From contig CAWGTW010000012.1 of NCBI GenBank assembly GCA_963825565.1, forward strand, positions 1-64,000: DNA of 64,000 bases, written 5' to 3'. Position numbers and translations under genes: made by a program. The stretch comes from JBFGCT01 sp963825565. GTDB lineage: Bacteria; Actinomycetota; Acidimicrobiia; Acidimicrobiales; Ilumatobacteraceae. The notes beneath the pieces were generated by a model. That model worked only from the letters and a program-made list of their open reading frames with translations, had not been told where the DNA came from and did no database searches. Below are positions 47,920 to 60,385 of this stretch, piece by piece. Within the stretch, counting starts at the first letter, position 1. Every line of letters begins with the position of its first letter.

Positions 47920-49109
47920 TGGACGGCGGCCGGAGGGTCGCGGTCACGGGGCTCGGAGTCGTCGCGCCCGCCGGCGTCGGTGTGGAGCCCTTCTGGGCCG
48001 GATTGCTCGGCCCCGGGGGCGACACCGGCCCGACGACCCGCCTCGACGACTGGGACCCGAGCCCCTACTTCGACAGCCCGAAACAGGCTCGGCGCGCCGA
48101 CCGCGTCGAGCAGTTCGCACTGGCCGCGGCCCACGAGGCGTTCGCCCAGGCCGGGGGCACCGACACGATCGGTGCCGATCCGGCGCGGTTCGGCACGATC
48201 TATGCCACTGGGGTCGGCGGCATCCACACCCTCGAGGAGCAGATCGCCATCCGCCTCGACAAGGGGGTTCGCCGCGTCTCGCCGTTCCTCGTGCCGATGA
48301 TGATGGCCAACGCGGCGGGCGCCGCGATCTCGATGCGCTACGGGCTGCGCGGCCCCAACGAGACGATCGTCACCGCCTGCGCGGCGGGGACCCATGCGAT
48401 CGGATACGCGGCGCGCCTGATCCGCTGGGGCATCATCGACGCGGCGGCGACCGGCGGCGCCGAGACGCCTCTCACGACCACGGCGATCGCCGGGTTCGCC
48501 AACATGACCGCCCTCTCCACGACCGGCGTCAGCCGCCCGTTCGACGTCGACCGTGACGGGTTCGTGATGGGCGAGGGCGCGGCGGTGCTGATCCTCGAGG
48601 AGTGGTCGCACGCCGAGGCCCGTGGCGCACGCATCCTGGGCGAGATCCTCGGGTCGGCCAGCAACGCCGACGCCCACCACATCACCGCCCCCTCCCCCGG
48701 CGGCGTCGGCGCGGTCGTGTGCATGCGGACCGCCCTCGCCGATGCCGGGCTGATGCCGGCCGACATCGCGCAGATCAACGCCCACGGGACCTCGACGCCG
48801 CTCAACGACGAGGCCGAGGCGGCGGCGATCACCGAGGTCTTCGGCGAGCAAGCGGTCCCGGTCGTGTCGACCAAGGGCGTGACCGGTCACGCCCTCGGCG
48901 CAGCAGGCGCGCTCGAGGCCGCGGCCGCACTGCTGTCGATCGAGCACCGCCTGATCCCGCCGACCGCCAACACCAAGGTGCTCGACGACGGCATGACGAT
49001 CGACCTCGTGATCGGCGAACCCCGCGCTTGGGAACCCGGCCCGGTGATGTCGAACAACTTCGGCTTCGGCGGGCACAACGGCAGCGTGATCATCGGCCCG
49101 CCGGCCTGA
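47919..49109 (+). CDS. fabF: 3-oxoacyl-ACP synthase II
   Basis: Elongating condensing enzyme of type II fatty-acid synthesis. The 396-residue protein has the catalytic triad Cys154 (VTACAAGTHA), His289 (NAHGTSTPLND) and His324 (TKGVTGHALGAAG), plus the C-terminal NNFGFGGHNGSVII signature. Members are usually 410-415 residues, so it is slightly compact. It overlaps acpP and ends convergently to fabZ across 33 bp. Confidence 0.95.
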   Translation: MDGGRRVAVTGLGVVAPAGVGVEPFWAGLLGPGGDTGPTTRLDDWDPSPYFDSPKQARRADRVEQFALAAAHEAFAQAGGTDTIGADPARFGTIYATGVGGIHTLEEQIAIRLDKGVRRVSPFLVPMMMANAAGAAISMRYGLRGPNETIVTACAAGTHAIGYAARLIRWGIIDAAATGGAETPLTTTAIAGFANMTALSTTGVSRPFDVDRDGFVMGEGAAVLILEEWSHAEARGARILGEILGSASNADAHHITAPSPGGVGAVVCMRTALADAGLMPADIAQINAHGTSTPLNDEAEAAAITEVFGEQAVPVVSTKGVTGHALGAAGALEAAAALLSIEHRLIPPTANTKVLDDGMTIDLVIGEPRAWEPGPVMSNNFGFGGHNGSVIIGPPA

Positions 49110-49142
49110 CACCGACCGGCCCGGCGCCGTGTCAGGCCGGCG

Positions 49143-49571
49143 TCACCGGTCGGCGAACACGAACATGAGATCGCAGGTACAGGCGATCTCGTCGCCGACC
49201 CGTGCGGTCCCGGAGCCCTTGCCCGCACGGGCCGACATCCGACCGAGCCGGACTTCGAGGATCAACTCGTCGCCGGGCACGACCTGACGCCGGAAGCGAG
49301 CACCGTCCAGGCCGCCGAACAGCGGCAGCTTCCCCGCGAACCGATCGTCGGCGAGCACCGCCGCAGCGCCGACCTGGGCGATCGCCTCGCACATCAGGAC
49401 GCCGGGCAGCGTCGGCCGCCCCGGGAAGTGCCCGGGGAAGAAGTACTCCTCTCCCGTCAGCCGCCACACACCCGACGCAGATTCGCCGGGCACGATCGAG
49501 GTCAGCTCGTCGACCAGCAGGAACGGAGGTCGATGCGGCAGCAGGTCGGCGGGGCTCGGCAGATCGGTCAT
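49143..49571 (-). CDS. fabZ: 3-hydroxyacyl-ACP dehydratase, FabZ type
   Basis: Hot-dog-fold dehydratase acting on 3-hydroxyacyl-ACP. The 142-residue protein has LLPHRPPFLLVDEL and the catalytic motif with His48 and Glu62 (GHFPGRPTLPGVLMCEAIAQ). It is on the opposite strand to the fab cluster but adjacent to fabF, so it supplies the missing dehydration step. ATG 49571; a GTG one codon upstream is possible. Confidence 0.9.
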   Translation of the reverse strand: MTDLPSPADLLPHRPPFLLVDELTSIVPGESASGVWRLTGEEYFFPGHFPGRPTLPGVLMCEAIAQVGAAAVLADDRFAGKLPLFGGLDGARFRRQVVPGDELILEVRLGRMSARAGKGSGTARVGDEIACTCDLMFVFADR

Positions 49572-49589
49572 CACCGGAGACGGTACGCG

Positions 49590-49623
49590 ACGGTGGGGCC
49601 GGCACGCTGACCGGCCCCACCGT
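49590..49623. terminator. Hairpin between the fasciclin gene and fabZ
   Basis: A perfect 13-bp stem (ACGGTGGGGCCGG/CCGGCCCCACCGT) with an 8-nt loop lies 26 nt past the fasciclin stop codon and upstream of fabZ on the minus strand. No U-tract. Probably ends the lipoprotein transcript. Confidence 0.7.
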
Positions 49624-49649
49624 CGGGAGGGAGAAACTCGGTTGTCGGA

Positions 49650-50249
49650 TCAGCCGGCGAGCAGCGCGGCAACGTCGACGCTCGGCGGGATCAGGACCGC
49701 ATCGATCACGTGGACGACGCCGTTGCTGGCCGTGACGTCGGCGAGGACGACGGTCGCTCCATTGACCGTCACGCCACCGTCGACGGCGACCTCGACGTCC
49801 TCACCCTGCACCGTCGCGACAGCGCCCGAGGCGAGGTCGGTCGACAGCACCGTGCCGGGCACGACGTGGTAGGTCAGGATCTGTGCGAGCACGGCCTGGT
49901 TCTCGGGGAGCAGCAGGGCGTCGAGCGCACCGTCGGGCAGGGCAGCGAACGCCTCGTCGGTCGGCGCGAAGACGGTGAAGGGCCCGGGGCCGTTCAGGGT
50001 GTCGACCAGGCCGGCGGCCTGCACCGCGGCGACGAGCGTGGTGAAGCCGTTGGCGACGGCGACGTCGACGACCGTCCCGGCCTCCTCGGCCATCTCGTCG
50101 TCGGCCATCTCGTCGGCGGTCGTCGCGGCCGGCTCGGTCGCAGCCGGCTCGGTCGCAGCCGGCTCGTTGCTGTCGCTGCCGCAGGCGCTGAGGGCGATCA
50201 AGCCGGCGCCGAGGCCGATGGCCATGATCTTGAGGGGTGTGCGCTTCAT
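49650..50249 (-). CDS. Fasciclin-domain lipoprotein
   Basis: A 199-residue secreted lipoprotein. The signal peptide (KIMAIGLGAGLIALSAC) has a lipobox Cys at residue 23, followed by a linker with three PAATE repeats and an acidic DEMADDEMAEE stretch. A single FAS1 domain (about 58-199) has the H1 motif GPFTVFAPTDEAFAALP, the YH motif ILTYHVVPG and H2 VIDAVLIPP. FAS1 domains mediate adhesion; the target is unknown. ATG 50249 has AAGGAG 9 nt upstream. Confidence 0.92.
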   Translation of the reverse strand: MKRTPLKIMAIGLGAGLIALSACGSDSNEPAATEPAATEPAATTADEMADDEMAEEAGTVVDVAVANGFTTLVAAVQAAGLVDTLNGPGPFTVFAPTDEAFAALPDGALDALLLPENQAVLAQILTYHVVPGTVLSTDLASGAVATVQGEDVEVAVDGGVTVNGATVVLADVTASNGVVHVIDAVLIPPSVDVAALLAG

Positions 50250-50347
50250 GTTGGTGACTCCTTGTGTCGTGGGGGTGGTCGGGCGGTTGTGGATGTCCGC
50301 CCGTGTTCACCCCTTCTACGACGCCGTCGCCGTCCCGGATGAAGAAT

Positions 50348-51802
50348 TCACACTGATTGTTGATCACGCCGGTCGGCCGGGGAGTGCGAAGTGCCGGCCT
50401 CGGCTGCGGGCGGGCCGCCGTGGCCCGGTGGGTACGTGCGCGCCAGCTCTTCGGCCGTCGGCTCCCGCTCGACGCGGGCCGCCGCGGGGAGCAGGTCCAC
50501 GATCGCCCGCATGATCCGCTCGGTGGCCTGCTCGGGTGGCTCCCCGGTGACGTCGACCGGCTCACCGACCCGCACCCGGACGATCGGTGGATCGGTCAGG
50601 TTGAGCACGTTCGGCACCCGGCTCGAGCGGGGCCAGACCAGCTCGGTGCCCCACACGCCGATCGGGACGATCGGCGCGCCGGTCATCTGGGCCAGCCGCG
50701 CCGCGCCCGGGCGCCCTGACAATGTCGTTTCGAAGAACGCCGGGCCGCGCGGAATCGTCCCCTCGGGCATGATCGCGACCATCTCGCCACCGTCGATCGC
50801 CGCGGCCGCGGCACGGAGCGGCTCGGTCGAGCCCGAGCCGCGGTCGACTCGGATCCCTCCCATCGCGGCGGCGATCGCCCCGACGATCGGCGCGTCGAAC
50901 AGCTCGCGCTTGCCGAGGAACCGGACGGCCCGGCCACTCCGTGCGACGGCGATCGACAGCGCGGCGACGTCGAAGTAGCTGCGATGGTTGGCGCACAGGA
51001 TCGCCCCTCCGTCGACCGGGATCCGCTCGGTCCCTCGCACGTCGAAGCGGGCGTACGGGTAGGCGGCCGGCCGTGCGAACTGGAGGGCGATCCGCTGGAC
51101 CTCGACGCCGACGACGGGAACCTTGGCCACGCCGGGCGACACGTCGAGGTCGAGGGTCGGCCAGCGGCGAGCGGCGGCGAGCAGCACGAGCCGTGCATCG
51201 GGGTTGACGGCGACGGGGTGCCCGACCGCATCGAGCATCGGCGAGTCGTACACGCTGTCGGAGTACGCCCAGCTCTCGTCGAGGTCGGCGCCGTGCTCGT
51301 CGGCCCACCGCCGCACGGCGTCGAGCTTGCCCGCCGACCAGACGAACGGCCCGCTGAGCCGGCCGGTGTAGCGGCCGGCCGCGTCGACCTCGTAGCGCGT
51401 CGCGACCACGTCGTCGAACTCGAGCAGCTCGGCGAACGGTGCGACCAGGTCGAACGGTGTGGTCGTGGCGAGCACGATCGGCCGGGCCGCCGCCCGGTGC
51501 TCCGCGAACACGGCGGCGGCGAACGGCTGCACCATCTCGACCAGACGGGGAGCAACGTGTTCGGCAGCTTGCCGCACCGCCGCCTGCGACTTCCCCCGCG
51601 CCAGGGCGACCGCCTGGCGGGCCAGCACCATCGACGGCAAGGTCTCGCCGATCGTGTTGAACAGCCCGAACAGGAACCGTTCGCCGGGGAAGGGGCGCGA
51701 GGTCAGCCCGGCCTCGCGCATCGCCTCCGCGAAGACCTCCCCCGACGCCCCGGCGAGGAGCGTGCGGTCGAGATCGAAGAAGGCGGCACCACGCGACGTC
51801 AC
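50348..51802 (-). CDS. HAD-IB phosphatase fused to 1-acylglycerol-3-phosphate acyltransferase
   Basis: A 484-residue two-domain enzyme of phospholipid synthesis. Residues 1-220 are a HAD-IB hydrolase (AAFFDLDRTLLAG, catalytic Asp10/Asp12; VLATTTPFD; YSDSVYDSPMLDAVG). Residues about 240-440 are a PlsC acyltransferase with the NHxxxxD motif (CANHRSYFD), GKRELFDAPIVG and the PEGTIPRG motif. The same fusion is known in actinobacteria such as M. tuberculosis Rv2483c. GTG 51802. A 6C-like small RNA lies immediately upstream on the same strand. Confidence 0.9.
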   Translation of the reverse strand: MTSRGAAFFDLDRTLLAGASGEVFAEAMREAGLTSRPFPGERFLFGLFNTIGETLPSMVLARQAVALARGKSQAAVRQAAEHVAPRLVEMVQPFAAAVFAEHRAAARPIVLATTTPFDLVAPFAELLEFDDVVATRYEVDAAGRYTGRLSGPFVWSAGKLDAVRRWADEHGADLDESWAYSDSVYDSPMLDAVGHPVAVNPDARLVLLAAARRWPTLDLDVSPGVAKVPVVGVEVQRIALQFARPAAYPYARFDVRGTERIPVDGGAILCANHRSYFDVAALSIAVARSGRAVRFLGKRELFDAPIVGAIAAAMGGIRVDRGSGSTEPLRAAAAAIDGGEMVAIMPEGTIPRGPAFFETTLSGRPGAARLAQMTGAPIVPIGVWGTELVWPRSSRVPNVLNLTDPPIVRVRVGEPVDVTGEPPEQATERIMRAIVDLLPAAARVEREPTAEELARTYPPGHGGPPAAEAGTSHSPADRRDQQSV

Positions 51803-51844
51803 ACCGCCAGGCTAGGCGGGCCGGCACGCGGGCGGCGGCGCCCG

Positions 51845-51970
51845 AAAACGGGAAAGACCCGGATGGGGGTCCGGGTCTCTCAACCTGGGAATGCCCGTCG
51901 ATGGGGGGTCGACATGTGGGCTTCCCCTCGAGTGGAACATGGGGGGTGTTCTCACTGCGATCTGCTTGCT
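51845..51970 (-). ncRNA. 6C-like small RNA
   Basis: On the minus strand three hairpins present C-rich loops. They are GAACA-CCCCCCA-TGTTC (51935-51951), GTCGA-CCCCCCA-TCGAC (51897-51913) and a terminator-like 9-bp hairpin AGACCCGGA-CCCCCA-TCCGGGTCT (51855-51878), then TTTCCCGTTTT. Two hairpins with six-cytosine loops define the actinobacterial 6C RNA family; the C-rich loops are thought to pair with G-rich mRNA sites. A good promoter lies just upstream, giving a transcript of about 115-125 nt. No protein is encoded. Confidence 0.82.
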
Positions 51971-51976
51971 TGTGAA

Positions 51977-52005
51977 AGTATGCACGTGAAACCGTGATCT
52001 GGCAA
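51977..52005 (-). promoter_or_regulatory. Promoter of the 6C-like RNA
   Basis: On the minus strand, TTGCCA (52000-52005) and CATACT (51977-51982) are separated by exactly 17 nt. This is a good housekeeping-sigma promoter with expected transcription start near 51970, immediately before the C-loop hairpins. Confidence 0.7.
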
Positions 52006-52040
52006 GTAGAACGGGCAGATATCGGCTATCGTTTTTTCAG

Positions 52041-52983
52041 ATGGATGTCCGCCAGCTGGCCACCCTGGTCGCGATCGCCGATCACGGCACGTTCTCCGCC
52101 GCAGCGCGCGCCCTGTTCACCGTCCAGTCCAACGTCTCGGGTCACATCGCCCGCCTGGAGAAAGAGCTCGGCGTCGTGCTGGTCGACCGGGCCAACGGCG
52201 GGCTGACCGAGGAGGGTGCCCGCGTCGTCGAGCGCGCCCGCCGGGTCCTGACCGAGATCGACGACATCGCGTCCGACATGGCGAGCCGCGACGCCGAGGT
52301 GTCCGGGCAGACCCGCATCGGGGTGATCGGCACGACCGCCCGCTGGCTGATGCCGCAGCTCCTCAGCCGACTCGCCGACGCCCACCCCAACGTCGCGCGC
52401 GATCATCTCCGAGGGGGCCACCTCGTCACTCCTCCCCGCCGTCATCGCCGGCCAGCTCAACGGGGCGATCGTCCACCTCCCGATCGATGACGCCGATCTG
52501 GTCATCGAGCCGCTGTTCGCCGAGGATCTCTTCCTGCTCGCTGCCGACGACCACCCGCTCGCGTCCGGCGCCGACGAGCTGCCGATCGCCGCCCTCGACG
52601 ACGTCGCGCTCCTGCTCCCGCCAACGGGTTCACCGCTGCGCAAGGTGCTCGACCGGGCCGCCGGCAACGCCGGGATCACATTGCGGGCGCAGGCCGAGAT
52701 CGACGGTGTCCGGCTTCTCGCCTCGCTCGCATTCGACGGCTTCGGTGCCGCGATCGTGCCGTCGACCGCGGCACCGACGTGGCTGGACGGTGCGTTCCGC
52801 CGGATCACGGTGCCCGAACTGCCGCGGCGCGTGGTCGCCTTCGCCCGCCGCCGCCGCCCGAACCCGACCGCCGCAACGCGCGCAGTGCTCGACGTCCTGC
52901 GCGAGGTGATCGACCAGAGCGGGCCGGATCAGCCCGGCGTCCATCCCGACGCGGCTGCCCTCCACGTACCGAAGTCGGCCTGA
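52041..52983 (+). pseudogene. LysR-family transcriptional regulator, frameshifted
   Basis: The N-terminal LysR helix-turn-helix is complete (MDVRQLATLVAIADHGTFSA, VQSNVSGHIARLEKELGVVL), followed by the linker helix and the start of the effector domain (TRIGVIGTTARWLMPQLLSR). Near 52395-52405 a 1-nt indel moves the rest to another frame: ISEGATSSLLPAVIAGQL .. PTGSPLRKVLDRAAGNAG .. GFGAAIVPSTAAP, ending at 52983. Restored length is about 314 residues, normal for the family. It may control the following acyl-CoA carboxylase gene (inference from order). Sequence error is possible. Confidence 0.8.
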
Positions 52984-53043
52984 CCGGACGCACCCGCGCG
53001 ACGGCATCGCCGGTCGCGCCGCCGAGCCGGGTACTGTCCGGCG

Positions 53044-54405
53044 ATGACCGCCGTCGACGAGGACGATCGCTTCGCACTGTCACGACTGGTCCCCGGCGAC
53101 GCAACGGCCGACGTGCGGCTGCTCGAGGGCCGGCGCGTGGTGTGGGCAGAGGTCGTCGGGTCCGACGCGAACGTGCGGATGTCGTCGCAGACCTCCTCGA
53201 TCGTGGAGCGGGCGATGCGCGTCGCCCGCCACGAGTCGTTACCGGTCGTCCTGCTGCTGTCGACCGCTGGGGCCGACATCGTCGAGGGCGTCGCCGCCCT
53301 GCACGCCTGGGGACGCGCCGCCAAGGCGCTCTCGGCGTGCTCGGGTGTCGTGCCGACGTTCGTGATCGTCGACGGCCCGGCCGTGTCGGCGCCATCGTTC
53401 CTCCTCGCGCTCGCCGACTTCGCGATCATGACCGAAGGCAGCTACGCCTTCGTCAACGGGCCGGTGATGGTCGAGGAGTACACCGGCGTCGGGATCGGGA
53501 TCGACGAGCTCGGCGGGTCGGCGAACCACGCCAGGTACACCGGAGTGCCCGCCGCCGTCGTCGCCGACCGGGAGGAGGCGATCGAGACGGTCGCCGACCT
53601 CCTCGCCTACCTGCCGAACAACGTCGACGAAGAGCCACCGCGCTCGTCCGTCGACGACCCGGCGGACCGTCCGTGCCCTGAGGCCGGCGAGCAGATCCCG
53701 CCGTCGTCGACCGGCAGTTACGACGTGCGGGAGGTCGCCCGGGCGATCGTCGACCGGGACTCCCTCTTCGAGCTCCGCGACCGTTGGGCCCCGAACCTCG
53801 TGACCGCGTTCGCAACGGTCGACGGCCGACCGGTGGGCGTCGTCGCCAATCAGCCGATCGTCCTGGCCGGCACGCTCGACATCCCCGCCTCGCAGAAGGC
53901 GGCCCGGTTCGTCGCGTTCTGCGACGCGTTCAACCTCCCGTTGCTCACGCTCGTCGACACGCCTGGCTTCTATCCGGGCAAGGACCTGGAGTGGCGAGGG
54001 ATGATCCGCCACGGCGCCCAGCTCGTCTTCGCGTACGCGCGGGCGACGGTGCCGCGCATCTGCGTGATCCTGCGCAAGAGCTACGGCGGGGCGTACATCG
54101 TCATGGACTCCAAGACGATGGGCAACGACCTCTGCGTCGCCTGGCCGTGGGCCGAGATCGCCGTGATGGGCGCCGGCCAGGCAGCGGCGATCCTCGCCCG
54201 ACGCGCCACCCCCGACGAGCGGTCGGCCTTCGAGCAGGATTACGCCGATCGGCTGCTCAACCCGTACGTCGCCGCGGAGCGGGGGTTCGTCGATGCGGTG
54301 ATCGACCCGGCCGACACGCGCGCCGAGATCGCCCACGCGCTCGCCGTGCTCGAGGACAAACGAGAATCGTTCCCCGGGCGCAAGCACGGCAACACGCCGT
54401 TGTGA
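53044..54405 (+). CDS. Acyl-CoA carboxylase carboxyltransferase subunit
   Basis: A 453-residue carboxyltransferase of the AccD/PccB (COG4799) family, which moves CO2 from carboxybiotin to an acyl-CoA. The N-terminal crotonase-like half includes VVLLLSTAGADIVEGVAALH. The C-terminal half carries the stronger family signature LVDTPGFYPGKDLEWRGMIR, RKSYGGAYIVMDSKTMG and AVMGAGQAAAIL. There is no zinc ribbon. It is shorter than typical PccB (about 510-530), mainly in the N-terminal half, so acyl-CoA specificity is uncertain. No biotin carboxylase gene is adjacent. Confidence 0.85.
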   Translation: MTAVDEDDRFALSRLVPGDATADVRLLEGRRVVWAEVVGSDANVRMSSQTSSIVERAMRVARHESLPVVLLLSTAGADIVEGVAALHAWGRAAKALSACSGVVPTFVIVDGPAVSAPSFLLALADFAIMTEGSYAFVNGPVMVEEYTGVGIGIDELGGSANHARYTGVPAAVVADREEAIETVADLLAYLPNNVDEEPPRSSVDDPADRPCPEAGEQIPPSSTGSYDVREVARAIVDRDSLFELRDRWAPNLVTAFATVDGRPVGVVANQPIVLAGTLDIPASQKAARFVAFCDAFNLPLLTLVDTPGFYPGKDLEWRGMIRHGAQLVFAYARATVPRICVILRKSYGGAYIVMDSKTMGNDLCVAWPWAEIAVMGAGQAAAILARRATPDERSAFEQDYADRLLNPYVAAERGFVDAVIDPADTRAEIAHALAVLEDKRESFPGRKHGNTPL

Positions 54406-54541
54406 GACCGCGTGCGGCGTGACGGACCCCCGGGCGACCGCACTCCCCGTTGAGCCGGACCGGCCGTCGCCTACTAACGTGCCGCTGGCCGGGGATGGAT
54501 CCCCTGGCCGCACCGCCCGATCGAGCAACGGAGGAAGCCAC

Positions 54542-55807
<1,266 letters not shown>

Positions 55808-55852
55808 CGCGCTCGAGGAGCCGGTCGACGCCCGTGTCGGGGGCGTGTTCGA

Positions 55853-55868
55853 CGCCGATCGATCGGCG
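55853..55868. terminator. Perfect 16-bp palindrome between gltA and icd
   Basis: CGCCGATCGATCGGCG is a perfect palindrome without a loop, ending 2 bp before the icd stop and 46 bp past the gltA stop. It may act as a shared 3' structure or as a protein-binding site. There is no U-tract. Confidence 0.4.
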
Positions 55869-55869
55869 C

Positions 55870-58095
<2,226 letters not shown>

Positions 58096-58118
58096 GGGAA
58101 TCCTGTGCGCTGGCGGTC

Positions 58119-58138
58119 AACTTGTCTCTAACTTGTCT
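58119..58138. promoter_or_regulatory. Direct repeat upstream of icd
   Basis: AACTTGTCT occurs at 58119-58127 and again at 58130-58138, an 11-bp period matching one helical turn. It lies 24 bp upstream of the icd start in the 173-bp gap to the divergent acyl-CoA dehydrogenase gene. Same-face direct repeats suggest a regulator site or upstream promoter element; no regulator can be named. Confidence 0.4.
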
Positions 58139-58268
58139 GACTGTAGCCGTGACCACGCCCCCACGCCCGATCGCGTGATCATCGTGCGCACCGGCGGCGC
58201 GCCTCGGATCACTCGACCGGTGGAGGCCAGCGGGGCGCAACCCCGGGCGGCGATCTAACCTCGGCGCG

Positions 58269-59375
58269 ATGGACTTCGGTTGGACGCCCGAGCAGGAGCG
58301 GTTGCGGGCGCAGGCGCGGGCGGTCGCCGAGGACGCGGTCGCCCGCTTCGGGCGGCACAACGACTCCTGGATCAACGGGTTCTCCAAGGAGTTCGCCAAG
58401 GAGCTGGCCTCCCTCGGCTGGATCGGGATGACCTGGCCGGTCGAGTACGGCGGCGGCGGACAGCCACCGATCAACCGCCTGATCGTCGGCGAGGAGTTGA
58501 TCGCCGCCGGCGCGCCGATCGCCGCCGCCTGGTTCGCCGATCGACAGATGGGGCCGACGCTGATCAACTACGGCACCGCCGACCAGCAAGCCGAGTTCCT
58601 CCCCCCCATCCTCGCCGGCGAGACCACCTGGTGCATCGGGATGTCCGAACCCGATGCCGGCTCCGATCTGGCCAACCTCACGACCTCCGCAGTCCGCGAC
58701 GGTGACGAGTTCGTGATCAACGGCCAGAAGATCTGGACGAGCTTCGGCGCGCTGGCCGACTACTGCTACCTGATCTGCCGCACCGACTCCTCCGGCCCGC
58801 CCCACCGCGGGATCAGCGAGGTCATCGTCCCGATGGACACGGCGGGGATCGAGGTCCGCCCGATCACCGACATGACCACGAACCGCCACTTCTGCGAGGT
58901 CTGGTTCACCGACGTCCGTGTCCCGGTCGCCAACCTGGTCGGCGTCGAGGGCAACGCGTTCAAGCAGACGATGCGCCAGCTCGAGCACGAGCGCGGCGGC
59001 ATCGACCGCCTCGTGTCGAACCGGGCGCTGTACGAGCTGGCGATCGAGCGAGCCGACCGCAGCGACCCTCGGGTGCGCGACGAGATGGCGGCGATCGAGA
59101 CCGGCTACCGGCTCGGCCGGATCCTGGTCACCCGCGAGGTCCTCGGCCAGGCGCCCGCCGGGTTCTCGGCGGCGACGAAGTGCTTCTGCACCGAACACGA
59201 GATCCGGGTGGCCGATTTCGTCAGCCGGGTGCTGGGCGCCGAGGCGACCCTGTGGGACGAGGTGGTCCACGGGCTGACGTACGCGCCGGGCTACACGATC
59301 ATGGGCGGCACGTCCGACATCATGCGCAACATCCTCGGCGAGCGGGTCCTCGGGCTGCCCCGCGAACCACGATGA
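58269..59375 (+). CDS. Acyl-CoA dehydrogenase
   Basis: FAD-dependent dehydrogenase introducing an alpha-beta double bond in acyl-CoAs. The 368-residue protein has the N-terminal helical domain (MDFGWTPEQERLRAQARAVA), the signature CIGMSEPDAGSDLANL, and VINGQKIWTSFGALADYCYL. The C-terminal helical domain has the IMGGTSDIMRNILGERVLGL ending typical of the family. Slightly short but complete. It is followed by an alpha/beta hydrolase 57 bp downstream, a pair suggesting fatty- or aromatic-acid breakdown (inference). Confidence 0.92.
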   Translation: MDFGWTPEQERLRAQARAVAEDAVARFGRHNDSWINGFSKEFAKELASLGWIGMTWPVEYGGGGQPPINRLIVGEELIAAGAPIAAAWFADRQMGPTLINYGTADQQAEFLPPILAGETTWCIGMSEPDAGSDLANLTTSAVRDGDEFVINGQKIWTSFGALADYCYLICRTDSSGPPHRGISEVIVPMDTAGIEVRPITDMTTNRHFCEVWFTDVRVPVANLVGVEGNAFKQTMRQLEHERGGIDRLVSNRALYELAIERADRSDPRVRDEMAAIETGYRLGRILVTREVLGQAPAGFSAATKCFCTEHEIRVADFVSRVLGAEATLWDEVVHGLTYAPGYTIMGGTSDIMRNILGERVLGLPREPR

Positions 59376-59431
59376 GCGGGCCGGGCCCGCAACTGCGGCC
59401 TCGGTAGGATCGCCAGCCATGAGGTCCGGCG

Positions 59432-60304
59432 ATGAAACCACCTGAGTTCCTGGACTTCGATGTCGGCGGCGCGCAACTGGGGGCGCTGCGGTGGGAGGGC
59501 ATCGCCGGCGCCCGCACCGTGGTCGCGGTCCACGACATCACGGCGAACGCCTGGTCGTGGGACCCGGTCGCCCACCACCTCGCCGGCGGCGCCAACCTGG
59601 TTGCGCTCGACCTGCGCGGGCGAGGCCGGAGCTACGGGGCGCCCGGACCGTTCGGCATCCGCCAACACGCCGACGACGTCGCCGCCGTGATCGACCAGCT
59701 CGGCGGACCCGTGCTCGTCGCCGGGCACTCGATGGGGACCTACGTGGCGATGATGGCCGAAGCGCGCCACCCCGACCTCGTCCGCGACGTGCTGCTGGTC
59801 GACGGTGGGCCACGACTCCCGGTCGCCGCCGGCAGCGACATCGACGAGCTGCTCGACACGACGCTCCAGCCGGCGATGGATCGCCTGCGCAGGACCTGGC
59901 CCGACCGGGTCAGCTACTACACGATGTGGTCGCAACACCCGGCCTATGCCGACGGGATCAGCGTCGATCTCGAGCGCAATCTGCTCGCCGACCTGATCGA
60001 GGTCGACGGCGGGTTCCGGACCGCGGTCGACGAGACGGCGGTGCGAGTCGACGGGCGCGAGCTGCTGGCCGACGACGAGGTGCGGGCACTGCTCGACCGG
60101 CGCTCGACCCCGACCGTCATCATCCGCGCCCCGAACGGGATCATGGGCGTCCCGCCGCCGCTGATCTCGGATTCCGTGCGCGGCTCGTACCCGCAGCACC
60201 GGTGGATCGAGGCCGAGGGGACCAACCACTACACCGTGCTCGTCGGCCCGACCGGCGCCCAGCTCGTCGCCGAAGCGGTCCGCGAGGCGTTGGCGACGGG
60301 TTGA
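59432..60304 (+). CDS. Alpha/beta-fold hydrolase
   Basis: A 290-residue serine hydrolase. It has an oxyanion-region motif VVAVHDITANAWSWDPVAHH, VALDLRGRGRSYGAPGPFG, the nucleophile elbow AGHSMGTYVA (Ser of GHSMG) and LVDGGPRLP. A cap domain lies at about 145-215, and a final catalytic His lies in EGTNHYTVLVGP. Related to esterases, C-C hydrolases and haloalkane-type enzymes; the substrate is not determinable. Same strand as the acyl-CoA dehydrogenase. Confidence 0.87.
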   Translation: MKPPEFLDFDVGGAQLGALRWEGIAGARTVVAVHDITANAWSWDPVAHHLAGGANLVALDLRGRGRSYGAPGPFGIRQHADDVAAVIDQLGGPVLVAGHSMGTYVAMMAEARHPDLVRDVLLVDGGPRLPVAAGSDIDELLDTTLQPAMDRLRRTWPDRVSYYTMWSQHPAYADGISVDLERNLLADLIEVDGGFRTAVDETAVRVDGRELLADDEVRALLDRRSTPTVIIRAPNGIMGVPPPLISDSVRGSYPQHRWIEAEGTNHYTVLVGPTGAQLVAEAVREALATG

Positions 60305-60358
60305 GCGCCGAACAACGCCGAACGACGCCGAACGACACCGAGCGACAGCGAGCGTCGC

Positions 60359-60385
60359 GGCCGCGCGCCGGCGCGCCGCGCGGCC
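60359..60385. terminator. GC hairpin between convergent genes
   Basis: A 9-bp stem GGCCGCGCG/CGCGCGGCC with a 9-nt loop lies between the hydrolase (plus) and the anti-sigma gene (minus), touching the latter's stop. Just before it, 60305-60350 is a degenerate 10-bp repeat (GCCGAACGAC). No U-tract. Confidence 0.5.
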
